Shown one piece after another: positions 1-6,843 of a stretch of 13,429 nt of DNA. The DNA is taken from assembly GCA_023453665.1 (NCBI GenBank), contig JAEXTA010000174.1:1-13429 (forward strand), given 5' to 3'. The notes under the pieces were generated by a model. That model was not told the origin of the DNA and did not search any database. It was given only the letters and a program-made list of their open reading frames with translations. The DNA comes from Bacteroidota bacterium (lineage in GTDB: Bacteria > Bacteroidota > Ignavibacteria > Ignavibacteriales > Ignavibacteriaceae). The position numbers were made by a program, and so were the translations under genes. Numbering within the stretch: the first letter of the stretch is position 1; each line of letters opens with the position of its first letter.

Positions 1-264
1 CCTAATATGGATATGAATAACACTGTAGAAATTCTTGTCATAATGTTTTCCTTAAAATGAAACTTTAATAATTACTTCTGCTTTTTTCTTGATGACACAA
101 ATACCTTTTAGATCTATTTGTTTGGAAATTATTAAACGGAAAGATTACCTCAAATCTATATTAAATAGACGTTAATTTCTTATAAAACTTGCACTAAAAT
201 TTTTGATAGATAATTCTGTGAATAATACGTAGTTTCTTCACGGGATTTATAACTGATTTTATCT
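1..264. other. Left-edge intergenic region
   Basis: This is AT-rich DNA upstream of the metallophosphoesterase gene. I see no open reading frame with a credible start, no strong hairpin and no RNA gene. It presumably holds the promoter of the downstream gene, but I could not find an unambiguous Bacteroidota-type (TAnnTTTG) or sigma70-type box. Confidence 0.5.
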
Positions 265-1284
265 ATGAAAATATTCTCACAAAGATATTTAACTGCCGAT
301 ATTTTTTTGTTGTCAGCAATTTTAATATCCGCAATTTATACGGATTTTAATTCCATCAATTCTTCACCTTATCCTAATAATTATTCTTCAAGTATTCAAA
401 CTAATCCTGGTAGCGGAAATAAGATAATTGTTGTCGGTGATTTACAAAAAACTTCTTTCTGGGAAAAACTGATAGGGCGTGAGTCGAATGATGAAGAACG
501 AAAACTTATTGTTAATGAAATTAGTAAAGAAAATCCGGCAATGCTTGTTTTATTAGGTGATCTAGTTTTCGATGGCTCATCTGCTTCTGACTGGGAAGAG
601 TTCGACGAATTGATCGAGCCTATCGCACAAAAAAATATTATAATCAAACCTGTGCTGGGCAACCACGATTACTGGGGTTCAAATAAATCTGCACTAAAAA
701 ATTTTTCTGAAAGATTTGAACAGTTTAAATCCAGACATTGGTACTCGCTTAGGTTCGATAGCCTCGCATTAATTTTTCTTGATTCAAACATTGATGATCT
801 GTCTGAATCAGATTGGAATGAACAGAAGAACTGGTTTGAAAATCAGTTAAAAGTATTTGATAAAGACAATTCAGTAAAAGGAATTTTTGTGTTCCTGCAT
901 CATCCGCCATACACAAACAGCACCGTAACCTGTGATGAGATTCATGTTCAGAAATACTTTGTTAATCCGTTCAGTAATTCAGTTAAAAGCCTGGCGATGA
1001 TTTCAGGGCATGCTCACGGATATGAAAGATTTTATAAGAACAGAAAAACATTCGTTGTATCGGGCGGCGGCGGGGGACCAAGAGTAGATTTAAAACACAA
1101 TACTGAAGAAAGCCATCACGATTTGCTCGCAAATGATCCCGATACATCAGATAAACGTCCGTTCAATTTTTTGATCATTACACGAAATAATGAAACTATT
1201 GAAATAACCGTAAAAGGATTGCTGAAAAATACTTCTGAATTTTTTATACTTGAAAAATTCAGGCTTCCTGTTACTTCAGAATAA
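265..1284 (+). CDS. Calcineurin-like metallophosphoesterase, membrane-anchored or exported
   Basis: A 339-residue protein of the dinuclear-metal phosphoesterase superfamily, which hydrolyses phosphomono- or diesters; the substrate cannot be read from sequence. Visible motifs in order: VVGDLQ (D59), LLGDLVFDG (G98-D99), LGNHDYWG (N133, H134, D135), FLHHPPY (H212, H213) and SGHAHG (H249, H251). These are the metal-ligand blocks of the family. Motif I is usually D-x-H or GDxG; here Gln61 follows D59-L60, so the first block is non-canonical. Residues 8-25 form a hydrophobic segment followed by a Ser/Asn-rich linker (about 28-50), so an extracytoplasmic catalytic domain on a signal anchor or signal peptide is likely. 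A Gly run (267-271) follows the last motif. The ATG precedes the hydrophobic segment directly; no strong Shine-Dalgarno is visible. The next gene is 135 bp downstream on the same strand. The superfamily call is secure; specificity is not. Confidence 0.9.
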   Translation: MKIFSQRYLTADIFLLSAILISAIYTDFNSINSSPYPNNYSSSIQTNPGSGNKIIVVGDLQKTSFWEKLIGRESNDEERKLIVNEISKENPAMLVLLGDLVFDGSSASDWEEFDELIEPIAQKNIIIKPVLGNHDYWGSNKSALKNFSERFEQFKSRHWYSLRFDSLALIFLDSNIDDLSESDWNEQKNWFENQLKVFDKDNSVKGIFVFLHHPPYTNSTVTCDEIHVQKYFVNPFSNSVKSLAMISGHAHGYERFYKNRKTFVVSGGGGGPRVDLKHNTEESHHDLLANDPDTSDKRPFNFLIITRNNETIEITVKGLLKNTSEFFILEKFRLPVTSE

Positions 1285-1322
1285 ATTACCATTACGGCAA
1301 ATTATTTCTGTAAATGATAGAC

Positions 1323-1345
1323 AAATAGAAAACCTTTTTCTATTT
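1323..1345. terminator. AT-rich hairpin after the phosphoesterase gene, possible weak terminator
   Basis: A perfect 10-bp inverted repeat, AAATAGAAAA (1323-1332) and TTTTCTATTT (1336-1345), with a 3-nt loop. It starts 38 bp after the phosphoesterase stop codon and is followed by only a short T stretch. The stem is almost entirely A/T, so stability is low. Its position fits a weak terminator or a transcript-end structure separating the phosphoesterase from the spoVG-like gene. Confidence 0.4.
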
Positions 1346-1419
1346 TCATCCCACGGGTTTACAGCAGTTCAAATTCAGACAATCCGGAATTTTAACATCA
1401 ACATCAAAATGGAGGTTCT

Positions 1420-1674
1420 ATGAAAATCGTTCGAATGAATGTGCTTGATAATTCATCAGGCGGAAACCTTAAAGCATTTTTTGATTTTGAAACTTCAGAT
1501 GGAATTGTGATCAAAGGTTTCAGAATTGTTTCAGGCAGTAATGGATTGTTTGTTTCAGCACCAAGTGATAAAGGGAAAGACGGGAAGTATTATGACTCAG
1601 TTGTAGTTCCCGCCGAACTAAAAAAATCATTAGAGAAACTTGCGCTTGAAGAGTACAACAAACAGGGTAAGTGA
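1420..1674 (+). CDS. spoVG: SpoVG-family protein
   Basis: A small protein of 84 residues, the usual size of SpoVG. The diagnostic core is NGLFVSAPSDKGKDGKYYD (residues 41-59), matching the family pattern NGLFVAMPS followed by a charged turn and D-G-x-x-x-D. The C-terminal helix (about 65-80) ends EEYNKQG, also like SpoVG. In Firmicutes SpoVG affects septation and sporulation and binds nucleic acids; it is widespread in non-sporulating bacteria, where its role is largely regulatory or unknown. The start is firm: GGAGG at 1411-1415 lies 4 nt before the ATG, one of the clearest Shine-Dalgarno sites here. No signal peptide, so cytoplasmic. It appears to be a single-gene unit between hairpins. The gene name is used at family level only. 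Confidence 0.82.
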   Translation: MKIVRMNVLDNSSGGNLKAFFDFETSDGIVIKGFRIVSGSNGLFVSAPSDKGKDGKYYDSVVVPAELKKSLEKLALEEYNKQGK

Positions 1675-1732
1675 AAATTTTATTGTTATGGTTATAATTT
1701 AACTTGGGACTATTCTACAAGGCTTTTTTGTC

Positions 1733-1753
1733 AACCTGAACTCGTTTCAGGTT
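1733..1753. repeat. Palindromic element AACCTGAA-CTCGT-TTCAGGTT
   Basis: An 8-bp perfect inverted repeat (1733-1740 and 1746-1753) around a 5-nt loop, downstream of the spoVG-like gene. The core CCTGAACTCGTTTCAGG resembles short palindromes I recall as common in intergenic DNA of Bacteroidota-type genomes. It could be a dispersed REP-like element. It is unlikely to be a classical terminator because the T tract (ggcttttttg) lies before the stem rather than after it. Confidence 0.5.
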
Positions 1754-1840
1754 CTGATTTGTTTACATAATCAAAGTTTTTGATTTTGAAGTAAATCCGG
1801 AATGATACTTTTGAGATAGACCCAGCCATAACCATCGTAA

Positions 1841-1874
1841 AACAAAATAATTTCTATGTTAGAATTATTTTGTT
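1841..1874. terminator. Bidirectional AT-rich hairpin at convergent gene ends
   Basis: Arms AACAAAATAATT (1841-1852) and AATTATTTTGTT (1863-1874) form a perfect 12-bp stem; an alternative pairing extends it through TCTA/TAGA with one bulge. The right arm overlaps the stop codon of the minus-strand HEAT-like gene. Read on the minus strand, the hairpin is followed by a T-rich tail (TTTTGTTTTA), and the element sits between convergent transcription units, which fits a bidirectional terminator. The stem is A/T only, so efficiency is uncertain. Confidence 0.55.
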
Positions 1875-2403
1875 AGTTGACTTGCAATACCTTGATCATT
1901 TTCATCACAGAATTTTTTGCGCCGTGTGAAAGTGTATTTACATAATGATCCTGTGTTAATGCCGATACTTCCCGTAAAAGATCAGGATGTTTTTTTGCAA
2001 TTTTAATTATGAACTTTAGCGCGTTAAATCTTACGGATGGAATTTTATTTATATCCTCCCATATATTTATACAAACATCAAAAACTTTAACTTCATCTTT
2101 TCCTGTCAGTTTCATCATAAAAAGTATTTTTAATAACTGCATTTGATGCCCGTCATTTTTTGATTTTATGCTGGAAACAATTTCAGGAATGAATTTAAGT
2201 ATCCTGCTGTCATTCTCATCCATACAACTCCACAACAACTGCGCAGCACGCCAGGCAAATGGCTGATTATCGGAAACCGCTAACTCAATCGCTTCTTTAA
2301 ATAATTCAGGGTGAGATTTTAGGAATGAAATCATATCTGACTTGTAACTTGTCAGCAGTTTTTGCTGAAGGAGGGTGAGCATTTCTTTTTCTTTTATTTT
2401 CAA
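1873..2403 (-). CDS. HEAT-like alpha-helical protein, TTG start
   Basis: A 176-residue, apparently all-helical protein without signal peptide or membrane segment. It looks like successive helix pairs typical of HEAT/ARM-type solenoids: for example 'HPELFKEAIELAVSD', 'WRAAQLLWSCM', 'KFIPEIVSSIKS', 'MQLLKILFMMK', 'SVRFNALKFIIKIAKKHPDL'. Such proteins usually act as protein-binding scaffolds; no enzymatic motif is visible. The proposed start is TTG at 2403, because CGAGG (2410-2414) lies 6 nt upstream of it, whereas the first ATG (2382, giving 169 residues) has only an A/G-rich stretch before it. It is the last gene of the minus-strand series, 77 bp after the preceding gene, and ends in a hairpin. 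The fold call comes from residue pattern only, and the specific function is unknown. Confidence 0.75.
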   Translation of the reverse strand: MKIKEKEMLTLLQQKLLTSYKSDMISFLKSHPELFKEAIELAVSDNQPFAWRAAQLLWSCMDENDSRILKFIPEIVSSIKSKNDGHQMQLLKILFMMKLTGKDEVKVFDVCINIWEDINKIPSVRFNALKFIIKIAKKHPDLLREVSALTQDHYVNTLSHGAKNSVMKMIKVLQVN

Positions 2404-2409
2404 TTCTAA

Positions 2410-2414
2410 CCTCG
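2410..2414 (-). promoter_or_regulatory. Shine-Dalgarno site supporting a TTG start
   Basis: On the minus strand CGAGG is followed by a 6-nt spacer and TTG. The internal ATG seven codons later lacks a comparable site, so this element decides the start of the HEAT-like gene. Confidence 0.55.
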
Positions 2415-2480
2415 AATACTATCCGCAATAAGGTTTATTAACACTGAGAGCAAGGGCTATATATAAAATTTTATCCATTA

Positions 2481-3053
2481 TTATTTTTCATTGGACCATT
2501 CCTCGGCTATTTCTGCCCATGGCTTTACGCTAAACACATAATCTTTCAAAAAGTATTTTAATGTATCTTCATCCGACAATCTATATTTAAAATTTATTTT
2601 GAAGGGAGAGTAAAAGTATTCTCCTTTCTCATCGCCAGCATAGAAATTAATTTCAATCCTGTAATTATTGTCTGGAAATAGTATTAACGAATCATATCGT
2701 GATTCATTAATGATAAACCTTACAGCCGTATAATCATTATTCAGCGAATCTGTTAACACAAAATTCTTATTCTGTAAAATTATTTTTTTATTGGGAATAA
2801 TGTTTGCTTCAATAAAAACAAACATTTTGTTTTTATCTAACGAATCATAAGTACAGTCTGTTACACATTCATTCAAAATAAAATCAAAGTCGTCATTGGA
2901 AATAAAAGCGCTACTATCTTTTAACAATACAATATTTGAGTTTTCATTGATTAAAACTAGACGGTCATAACAATCCATAAAACCAATACAGGCTTTAAAT
3001 AGTATGACTAAACCAAAGGCTAAGATTATCTTAAGATATTTCATAATAGTCAT
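2481..3053 (-). CDS. Uncharacterised exported protein
   Basis: A 190-residue protein I do not recognise. The N-terminus (MTIMKYLKIILAFGLVILFKAC) is a charged-hydrophobic export signal; Cys22 could be lipidated, but the box FKAC is poor because Lys at -2 and Phe at -3 are unusual. Two further cysteines (ECVTDC) lie near the middle and could form a disulphide. The rest is beta-rich and acidic, ending with KDYVFSVKP and a helical tail WAEIAEEWSNEK. Two starts are possible, ATG at 3053 or 3044; neither has a good Shine-Dalgarno, and MKYLK... at 3044 looks like the more usual signal-peptide beginning. It follows the DUF6970-like gene by about 115 bp on the same strand. That gap holds a fragment resembling this protein's own C-terminus, suggesting past duplication. 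Confidence 0.7.
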   Translation of the reverse strand: MTIMKYLKIILAFGLVILFKACIGFMDCYDRLVLINENSNIVLLKDSSAFISNDDFDFILNECVTDCTYDSLDKNKMFVFIEANIIPNKKIILQNKNFVLTDSLNNDYTAVRFIINESRYDSLILFPDNNYRIEINFYAGDEKGEYFYSPFKINFKYRLSDEDTLKYFLKDYVFSVKPWAEIAEEWSNEK

Positions 3054-3087
3054 AACGGCTATGATCCAAAAGAGTCGGGACTATTTT

Positions 3088-3168
3088 TTAGCGAAAAAAA
3101 ACTATTCCACATTCTTCATCCTTCCCCGGCTTAACACCAAACACATAGTCGTTAAAAAAAATATTGGT
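3088..3168 (-). pseudogene. C-terminal remnant of a paralogue of the 2481-3053 gene
   Basis: On the minus strand, directly after the stop of the DUF6970-like gene, one frame reads NIFFNDYVFGVKPGKDEECG and ends at a stop at 3088-3090. This resembles YFLKDYVFSVKPWAEIAEEW at the C-terminus of the next gene: DYVF-x-VKP is shared and the DNA over that core is nearly identical (tatgtgttt, then aagcc). No start codon or upstream coding part is present, because the frame runs back into the DUF6970-like gene in a different phase. The simplest reading is a degraded duplicate of which only the tail survives. The match is short (about 20 codons), hence the moderate confidence. Confidence 0.42.
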
Positions 3169-3515
3169 TATTGTGTTCGTGAATCTTTCCAAATTAACTT
3201 TTCATTTTTTCGTTCTGTAAAGAAGTCGGAACATTTACCATCACCTTTTCCGGTTATTCCACCGTCTGGTGCGCAAATGATTGATCCATCAATATTGTAA
3301 AGTTCGCTGTATTCGTCGCAACAGTGCGCGGGTATAAAATAAACAGTCTGGTTTTTGTATTGATATTGCCAGATTGACTTCGGAGGATTAGCCACAGGCT
3401 GAATTTGGAATTCTGAAATTTTATTCTTTACCCAGTCCGGTAATGGTTCTGTGGATTGAGAACAACTCACGAACAAAATCATGACTAAAAACAAAATTGC
3501 TGATTGTGTTTTCAT
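3168..3515 (-). CDS. DUF6970-like lipoprotein
   Basis: A predicted lipoprotein of 115 residues from ATG 3515. The signal MKTQSAILFLVMILFVSC ends in a lipobox (FVSC). The mature part carries PDWVKNKI, NPPKSIWQYQYKNQTVYFIP, a CCD motif followed by S-x-LY, then CAPDGGITGKGDGKC and a terminal LIWKDSR. This arrangement (W-x-K, NPP, Y-x-Y-x-x-x-x-VY, CCD, PDGG-x-TG-x-GDG-x-C) is the pattern I associate with DUF6970, a small-protein family of Bacteroidota with unknown function; the four cysteines suggest disulphides in the periplasm. The frame is open further upstream (to 3575), but that extension precedes the signal peptide and is unlikely to be translated; GGGA lies 6 nt before ATG 3515. The family name is from memory of the motif pattern. 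Confidence 0.75.
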   Translation of the reverse strand: MKTQSAILFLVMILFVSCSQSTEPLPDWVKNKISEFQIQPVANPPKSIWQYQYKNQTVYFIPAHCCDEYSELYNIDGSIICAPDGGITGKGDGKCSDFFTERKNEKLIWKDSRTQ

Positions 3516-3679
3516 TTTAAATCCCATAAAATATTTCAATTTCGTTTGTATAAAATTTATTGCGACAGACTTCACAAATCAATACCACAATTGCACAACA
3601 GATTAAATATTATTTGAAATTATTCTTCTCTCGCCATTCATTCAACTCCATATCAATTATGTCATCGCATTCACCAGAA
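3516..3679. other. Intergenic gap with a short minus-strand open frame
   Basis: This gap between two lipoprotein genes contains a 28-codon minus-strand frame (ATG at 3696, stop at 3610-3612) that overlaps the 3' end of the upstream lipoprotein gene by 17 bp. Its peptide ends GECDDIIDMELNEWREK plus four residues and looks protein-like, but it has no Shine-Dalgarno. It may be another C-terminal remnant or chance. Confidence 0.3.
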
Positions 3680-4303
3680 CTATCTGGCAAGTTCATACGA
3701 TACGAGATTATTTATTCTAATTTCTCCCGTATTATTTTTTTGTATCCCTTTTATGATGCCTATATTCTGAGTAACCCATAATTCTGCGACTAATGTATCA
3801 GCTTCAAGTACCTGATAATTGATACAATTAAATTCACCCGCTGGGACTGAAATGAACTGATTTAGATTGGCTGTCCGGATTTGATATATATCAAAATTCC
3901 ATGTGTCGCCCGGATAAGTAGGAAAGGACAACCCTTTTCCGACTTTTAAAGGACGGGGTGGCGGCGGTGGTGAAGGAGGATTTTCATCAGGGTCAACGGC
4001 AATGTGTAAACCATCTGACCTGTTTGAGCAGTAAGTTGATCTCCAGGACCACAGCAAAAAATTTGAAAGCTTGTAACCAATAAATGATTTGACTGTATCA
4101 AGGCTTATGATACTCATTTGATTTATAAATGAATCACTTACAACAATGTTATCTCTTACCCAATAACTTTCATAATTCCAGTAATTACCAACTGCAAGCG
4201 GAAGTATCTGAAAGCCCGCCGAGGGACTTGTTGATTCAGAATCGCAGGATAAGAAAAGAAGTCCTGCCCAAAAGAAAAAGAGTACATATTTAGTGAAATT
4301 CAT
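3680..4303 (-). CDS. Lipoprotein with VGNYW motif and proline run
   Basis: A 207-residue predicted lipoprotein. The signal peptide MNFTKYVLFFFWAGLLFLSC ends in a good lipobox (LFLSC) followed by DSES, so a surface or outer-membrane location is likely. The mature protein opens with LPLAVGNYWNYES, a motif common in FCB-group surface proteins ('...GNxWxY'). It contains a proline run (PPSPPPPPRP) and ends with a pattern of the type 'VPAGEFNCINYQV ... LWVTQNIGIIKGI'. That pair of motifs (aG-x-F-x-C followed by G-x-G-x-[VI]-K) recurs in a family of beta-rich secreted proteins of unknown function. GGGGAG 6 nt upstream of the ATG supports the start. The proline codons make a GC-rich patch in otherwise AT-rich DNA. 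It lies 47 bp after the CPBP protease gene and may be cotranscribed with it. Confidence 0.78.
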   Translation of the reverse strand: MNFTKYVLFFFWAGLLFLSCDSESTSPSAGFQILPLAVGNYWNYESYWVRDNIVVSDSFINQMSIISLDTVKSFIGYKLSNFLLWSWRSTYCSNRSDGLHIAVDPDENPPSPPPPPRPLKVGKGLSFPTYPGDTWNFDIYQIRTANLNQFISVPAGEFNCINYQVLEADTLVAELWVTQNIGIIKGIQKNNTGEIRINNLVSYELAR

Positions 4304-4350
4304 TTTTAACTCCCCGGATTTAAGTTCTCAAATAGAAAATTACTAAATGA

Positions 4351-5151
4351 TTATAGACTATTATAATTATTTAAATGAAATAATAGTGCACAAAAATTTA
4401 TTCCTAGATGAACTACAAACGGCACAACAAGTGATTTTGTATACTCAAATGACAAACACAAAACAATATTTCCGATGACCAGAAAAAATATCATTTGTGG
4501 ATCAAGATGAAATAAATAAAATATTATTGTTAAGATTATTACTGAAACTGTAATCCCGTACTTCCTACGAAAATTTTTATAAAGGATACCTCTGAAAAAT
4601 ATTTCTTCTACTAAAGCCGGCAGCAAACTTATGCTTAATACCAGCAATACTAATTCAATGCCATTTCCTGGTTTTTGAAATCTTTCGTTTCTTATCTCCT
4701 CGAATATTTCATAAGAAGGGATCAGAGAAGTTACCGGAAGCATTACATAGTCAATCGCAAGAACTAAACCAATAAGTGCCATAGATATAATGAAACTTTT
4801 TAAAAAGCCTGTATTAGTTTTAAAGAATTCAGTCAGGCTGTGGTTATTCAGGACTAAAATTGCTCTGTTAAAGAAATACAATAGTACAATTGCTTCTATT
4901 AATTCCGAAATAAAATTCCAGGTAATTGTTGACGGGATGTTAAAAATCAAGAACAAAATCCCAATTAGGATTCCGGCAATCAATACAGTAAGTATTAAAA
5001 CGAAAGATAGTTTTATGACGGAATCTTTATTCTTGATAATCAGAGACTCAAAGTACTCAGGGAAATAGTTTAAAAATGATTTCAAAGATTCTCTGAATTT
5101 TTTCGAGAAAAGAAGTAGTAAAAAAATTATCGTGACAAAAGTTGGAATCAT
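4351..5151 (-). CDS. CPBP family intramembrane glutamic protease (CAAX/Abi-type)
   Basis: A 266-residue polytopic membrane protein with about six to eight hydrophobic segments. It carries the three conserved CPBP blocks: EEIFFRG (E182, E183, R187), FYLFH (F211, H215) and HLGIN (H248, N252). In this family (Rce1-like, formerly Abi) the Glu pair and histidines form the catalytic centre of an intramembrane glutamic endopeptidase; bacterial members are tied to bacteriocin self-immunity, protein maturation or signalling, and most are uncharacterised. All key residues are present, so it is probably active. The start at 5151 precedes a hydrophobic segment directly; only a weak AAGCG lies upstream. 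It sits between the SIMPL-domain gene (90 bp gap) and a lipoprotein gene (47 bp gap). No bacteriocin-like precursor is visible nearby, so immunity is not supported by context. Confidence 0.9.
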   Translation of the reverse strand: MIPTFVTIIFLLLLFSKKFRESLKSFLNYFPEYFESLIIKNKDSVIKLSFVLILTVLIAGILIGILFLIFNIPSTITWNFISELIEAIVLLYFFNRAILVLNNHSLTEFFKTNTGFLKSFIISMALIGLVLAIDYVMLPVTSLIPSYEIFEEIRNERFQKPGNGIELVLLVLSISLLPALVEEIFFRGILYKNFRRKYGITVSVIILTIIFYLFHLDPQMIFFLVIGNIVLCLSFEYTKSLVVPFVVHLGINFCALLFHLNNYNSL

Positions 5152-5241
5152 AATATGCGCTTCATACTATTGTTTACCCTTTGTTGTATTGCCGCTTATT
5201 TACTTCTCCGTCTTTAACGCATTAAAGAGGTTAGGCTGCAG

Positions 5242-5931
5242 CTAAAATAAGAACTTAAACTTTATTCTTAATTTTACTTTAATAGAAACCCTTGCTTCAG
5301 TTAATGTGGGTACTACCCTTTCACTATATCCTCCGAAAACCGGATTCATATATACATTTTCAAATGTGAGAAGTTCATCGATCTCCTTATCACTGGAATT
5401 ATCCGTAATTCCTTGAATCTGAATCTCTTGTGCTCCAATGTTCTCAGCAATTAGGTCTGCTTTTTTCTTAGCTTTATCTAAAGCTTTTATATATAGATCG
5501 TTTTTTACTTTGTCATAATGTGATGACCATAACTGCATAATCTGCATAGATGAAACGCCGGCATTAATTAAATCATTTTTTAACTGATCATAAATGTTGA
5601 AATCATTTAATACAAATCTATAACTTTGATTTGCATAAAAATAAATACCGTTTTCATTGGACATCTGGTTAAAATTATTTGAACGACTGTAAATGTTCTC
5701 AGATTTATATCCATAACTACCTAGTGTTTCCCGCACTCTCACTATCTTTTTGTGATTTGCTCTGTCTGTCGAGTCCGCATTTAACCCGGAAGTACTAATA
5801 TAAATCTCAATTATAGCTTGATCAGCTTTTATTGATTCAGCACTTTCCTCATCAAAAAAAATAAAATTATCTTCTTGTGGAAAGACTGTTGAAAAACAAA
5901 AAAATAAAAAAACAAGAAATGTAGTTTTCAT
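5242..5931 (-). CDS. SIMPL-domain (DUF541) secreted protein
   Basis: A 229-residue protein with a cleavable-looking signal peptide (MKTTFLVFLFFCFSTVFPQ). The mature part matches the SIMPL/DUF541 layout: an N-terminal beta strand region with 'ADQAIIEIYISTSG', a middle part 'NQSYRFVLNDFNIYDQLKND' with 'LINAGVSSMQIMQL', the signature helix 'LYIKALDKAKKKADLIAENI' followed by G-A-Q, and a final strand 'TEARVSIKVKLRI'. Members are periplasmic or outer-membrane associated oligomeric proteins named after a mouse IRAK-interacting protein; bacterial roles are poorly known (BP26, YggE relatives). Length is typical. It is the most upstream gene of the six-gene minus-strand series, and the 252 bp before it are non-coding, so the promoter of the series is probably there. 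A short AAGGG lies upstream of the ATG. Confidence 0.8.
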   Translation of the reverse strand: MKTTFLVFLFFCFSTVFPQEDNFIFFDEESAESIKADQAIIEIYISTSGLNADSTDRANHKKIVRVRETLGSYGYKSENIYSRSNNFNQMSNENGIYFYANQSYRFVLNDFNIYDQLKNDLINAGVSSMQIMQLWSSHYDKVKNDLYIKALDKAKKKADLIAENIGAQEIQIQGITDNSSDKEIDELLTFENVYMNPVFGGYSERVVPTLTEARVSIKVKLRIKFKFLF

Positions 5932-6183
5932 TTTAGACCCTTAGATTTTTTTGTGACCGAATTAATATCCGGACCGTAATTGCGGTTATCAATCCGTTTA
6001 TTACATAAGTATTATTTTCTGATTCATTAACCACTTACTTCAATTGATCCCGGACTTAGATTTTTTAGGTATAAAACTTTTTTCGCCTTACTTCTCACAC
6101 AAATTATTTTTTCTCTCCTACCCACTATGGCACTAATATTTTTCCTCTCCGACAATAACTGATTAAAGCTATCTTCTTCCTAT
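5932..6183. other. Intergenic region, probable promoter of the six-gene series
   Basis: Non-coding, pyrimidine-rich on the plus strand. It contains a near-palindrome, ACCGTAATTGCGGT, with two mismatches, which could be an operator-like site. No convincing promoter box or terminator was identified for the lipoprotein gene that ends at 6184. Confidence 0.35.
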
Positions 6184-6843
6184 TTACTTTTTGAAGATAC
6201 CAGAAATTATTTTTGAAAAAGCTCTTCCTTGTTCAGCAAATATTTCTTGTTGTGCTTTTCTTTTATTTGTATTTGTAAATATCTGGGTCTCATAAATAAT
6301 GCTGCTAAACAATTTATCTGATGCAACAATCGCTGTTGTTCTCGAATCAACTAAAATGAAATCAATGGTCGATGTAATTTCAATTTTAGAATCTAAAATA
6401 TTTTCTACTTTAAAGAATGTTTCAGTATCGATATTAAAAACAGCCACATATTCTGAAAGACTTCTGATTCCCAGCTCTTGAATTCTTGGAAAACTGATTT
6501 CATTGGGGATTAAAAATCTTGGAATCGGAACAATCCTATCTATTTTTTCTGATGTCTTTAATGAATCAACTATATTCTTTAAAAATATTTGTTCCATTGA
6601 ATTGTCGACATAATAATCTTTCATTAAGACAATTGAAAAATCAACAGGAAATTCGGTAGGGTATTTTGTTTGAGTTATTGAACTAATTTCAGATTGTGTC
6701 AATCCATTTTGTGTGAGAGTAATTTTACCGACATTAAAATCTCTATCTCTGATTTTCGCGGTCTCAAGTGAATATGAGGCACATCCGGTTAGTAGATAAC
6801 CGAGTGTAATAAGTACTGCTGGAATAAAAATATATTTTTTCAT
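6184..6843 (-). CDS. Lipoprotein of unknown function
   Basis: A 219-residue predicted lipoprotein. MKKYIFIPAVLITLGYLLTGC has a textbook lipobox (LLTGC, Cys21), followed by ASYS. The mature part has a mixed alpha/beta pattern: 'FSIVLMKDYY', a helix 'MEQIFLKNIVDSLKTSEKID', 'IVPIPRFLIP', then 'LSEYVAVFNIDTETFFKV', 'STIDFILVDSRTTAIVASDK' and a C-terminal basic helix 'GRAFSKIISGIFKK'. The alternation of a strand with a 'VDSRTTAI' turn resembles outer-membrane-associated lipoproteins that sense or assemble components (CsgG-like or rhombotarget-type), but I cannot assign a family. GGGAG (6849-6853) 5 nt before the ATG supports the start. It is flanked by non-coding stretches on both sides, so it is probably monocistronic. 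Confidence 0.75.
   Translation of the reverse strand: MKKYIFIPAVLITLGYLLTGCASYSLETAKIRDRDFNVGKITLTQNGLTQSEISSITQTKYPTEFPVDFSIVLMKDYYVDNSMEQIFLKNIVDSLKTSEKIDRIVPIPRFLIPNEISFPRIQELGIRSLSEYVAVFNIDTETFFKVENILDSKIEITSTIDFILVDSRTTAIVASDKLFSSIIYETQIFTNTNKRKAQQEIFAEQGRAFSKIISGIFKK

Noticed and set aside
1681..1872. Possible RNA gene in the gap after the spoVG-like gene
   Set aside because: Only two isolated hairpins are visible, with no longer conserved fold or tRNA-like arms; they are better explained as a repeat and a terminator.
3004..3300. Plus-strand open frame of 98 codons
   Set aside because: It lies antisense to the exported-protein and DUF6970-like genes, both of which have signal peptides or family motifs; the plus-strand peptide has none.
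3610..3696. 28-codon minus-strand frame ending NEWREKNNFK
   Set aside because: The peptide looks protein-like, but it is short, lacks a ribosome binding site and has no recognised relative, so it is only noted under the gap entry.
4790..5068. Plus-strand open frame of 92 codons
   Set aside because: It is antisense to the CPBP protease, which carries all family motifs; the frame is open because of AT-rich hydrophobic codons on the opposite strand.
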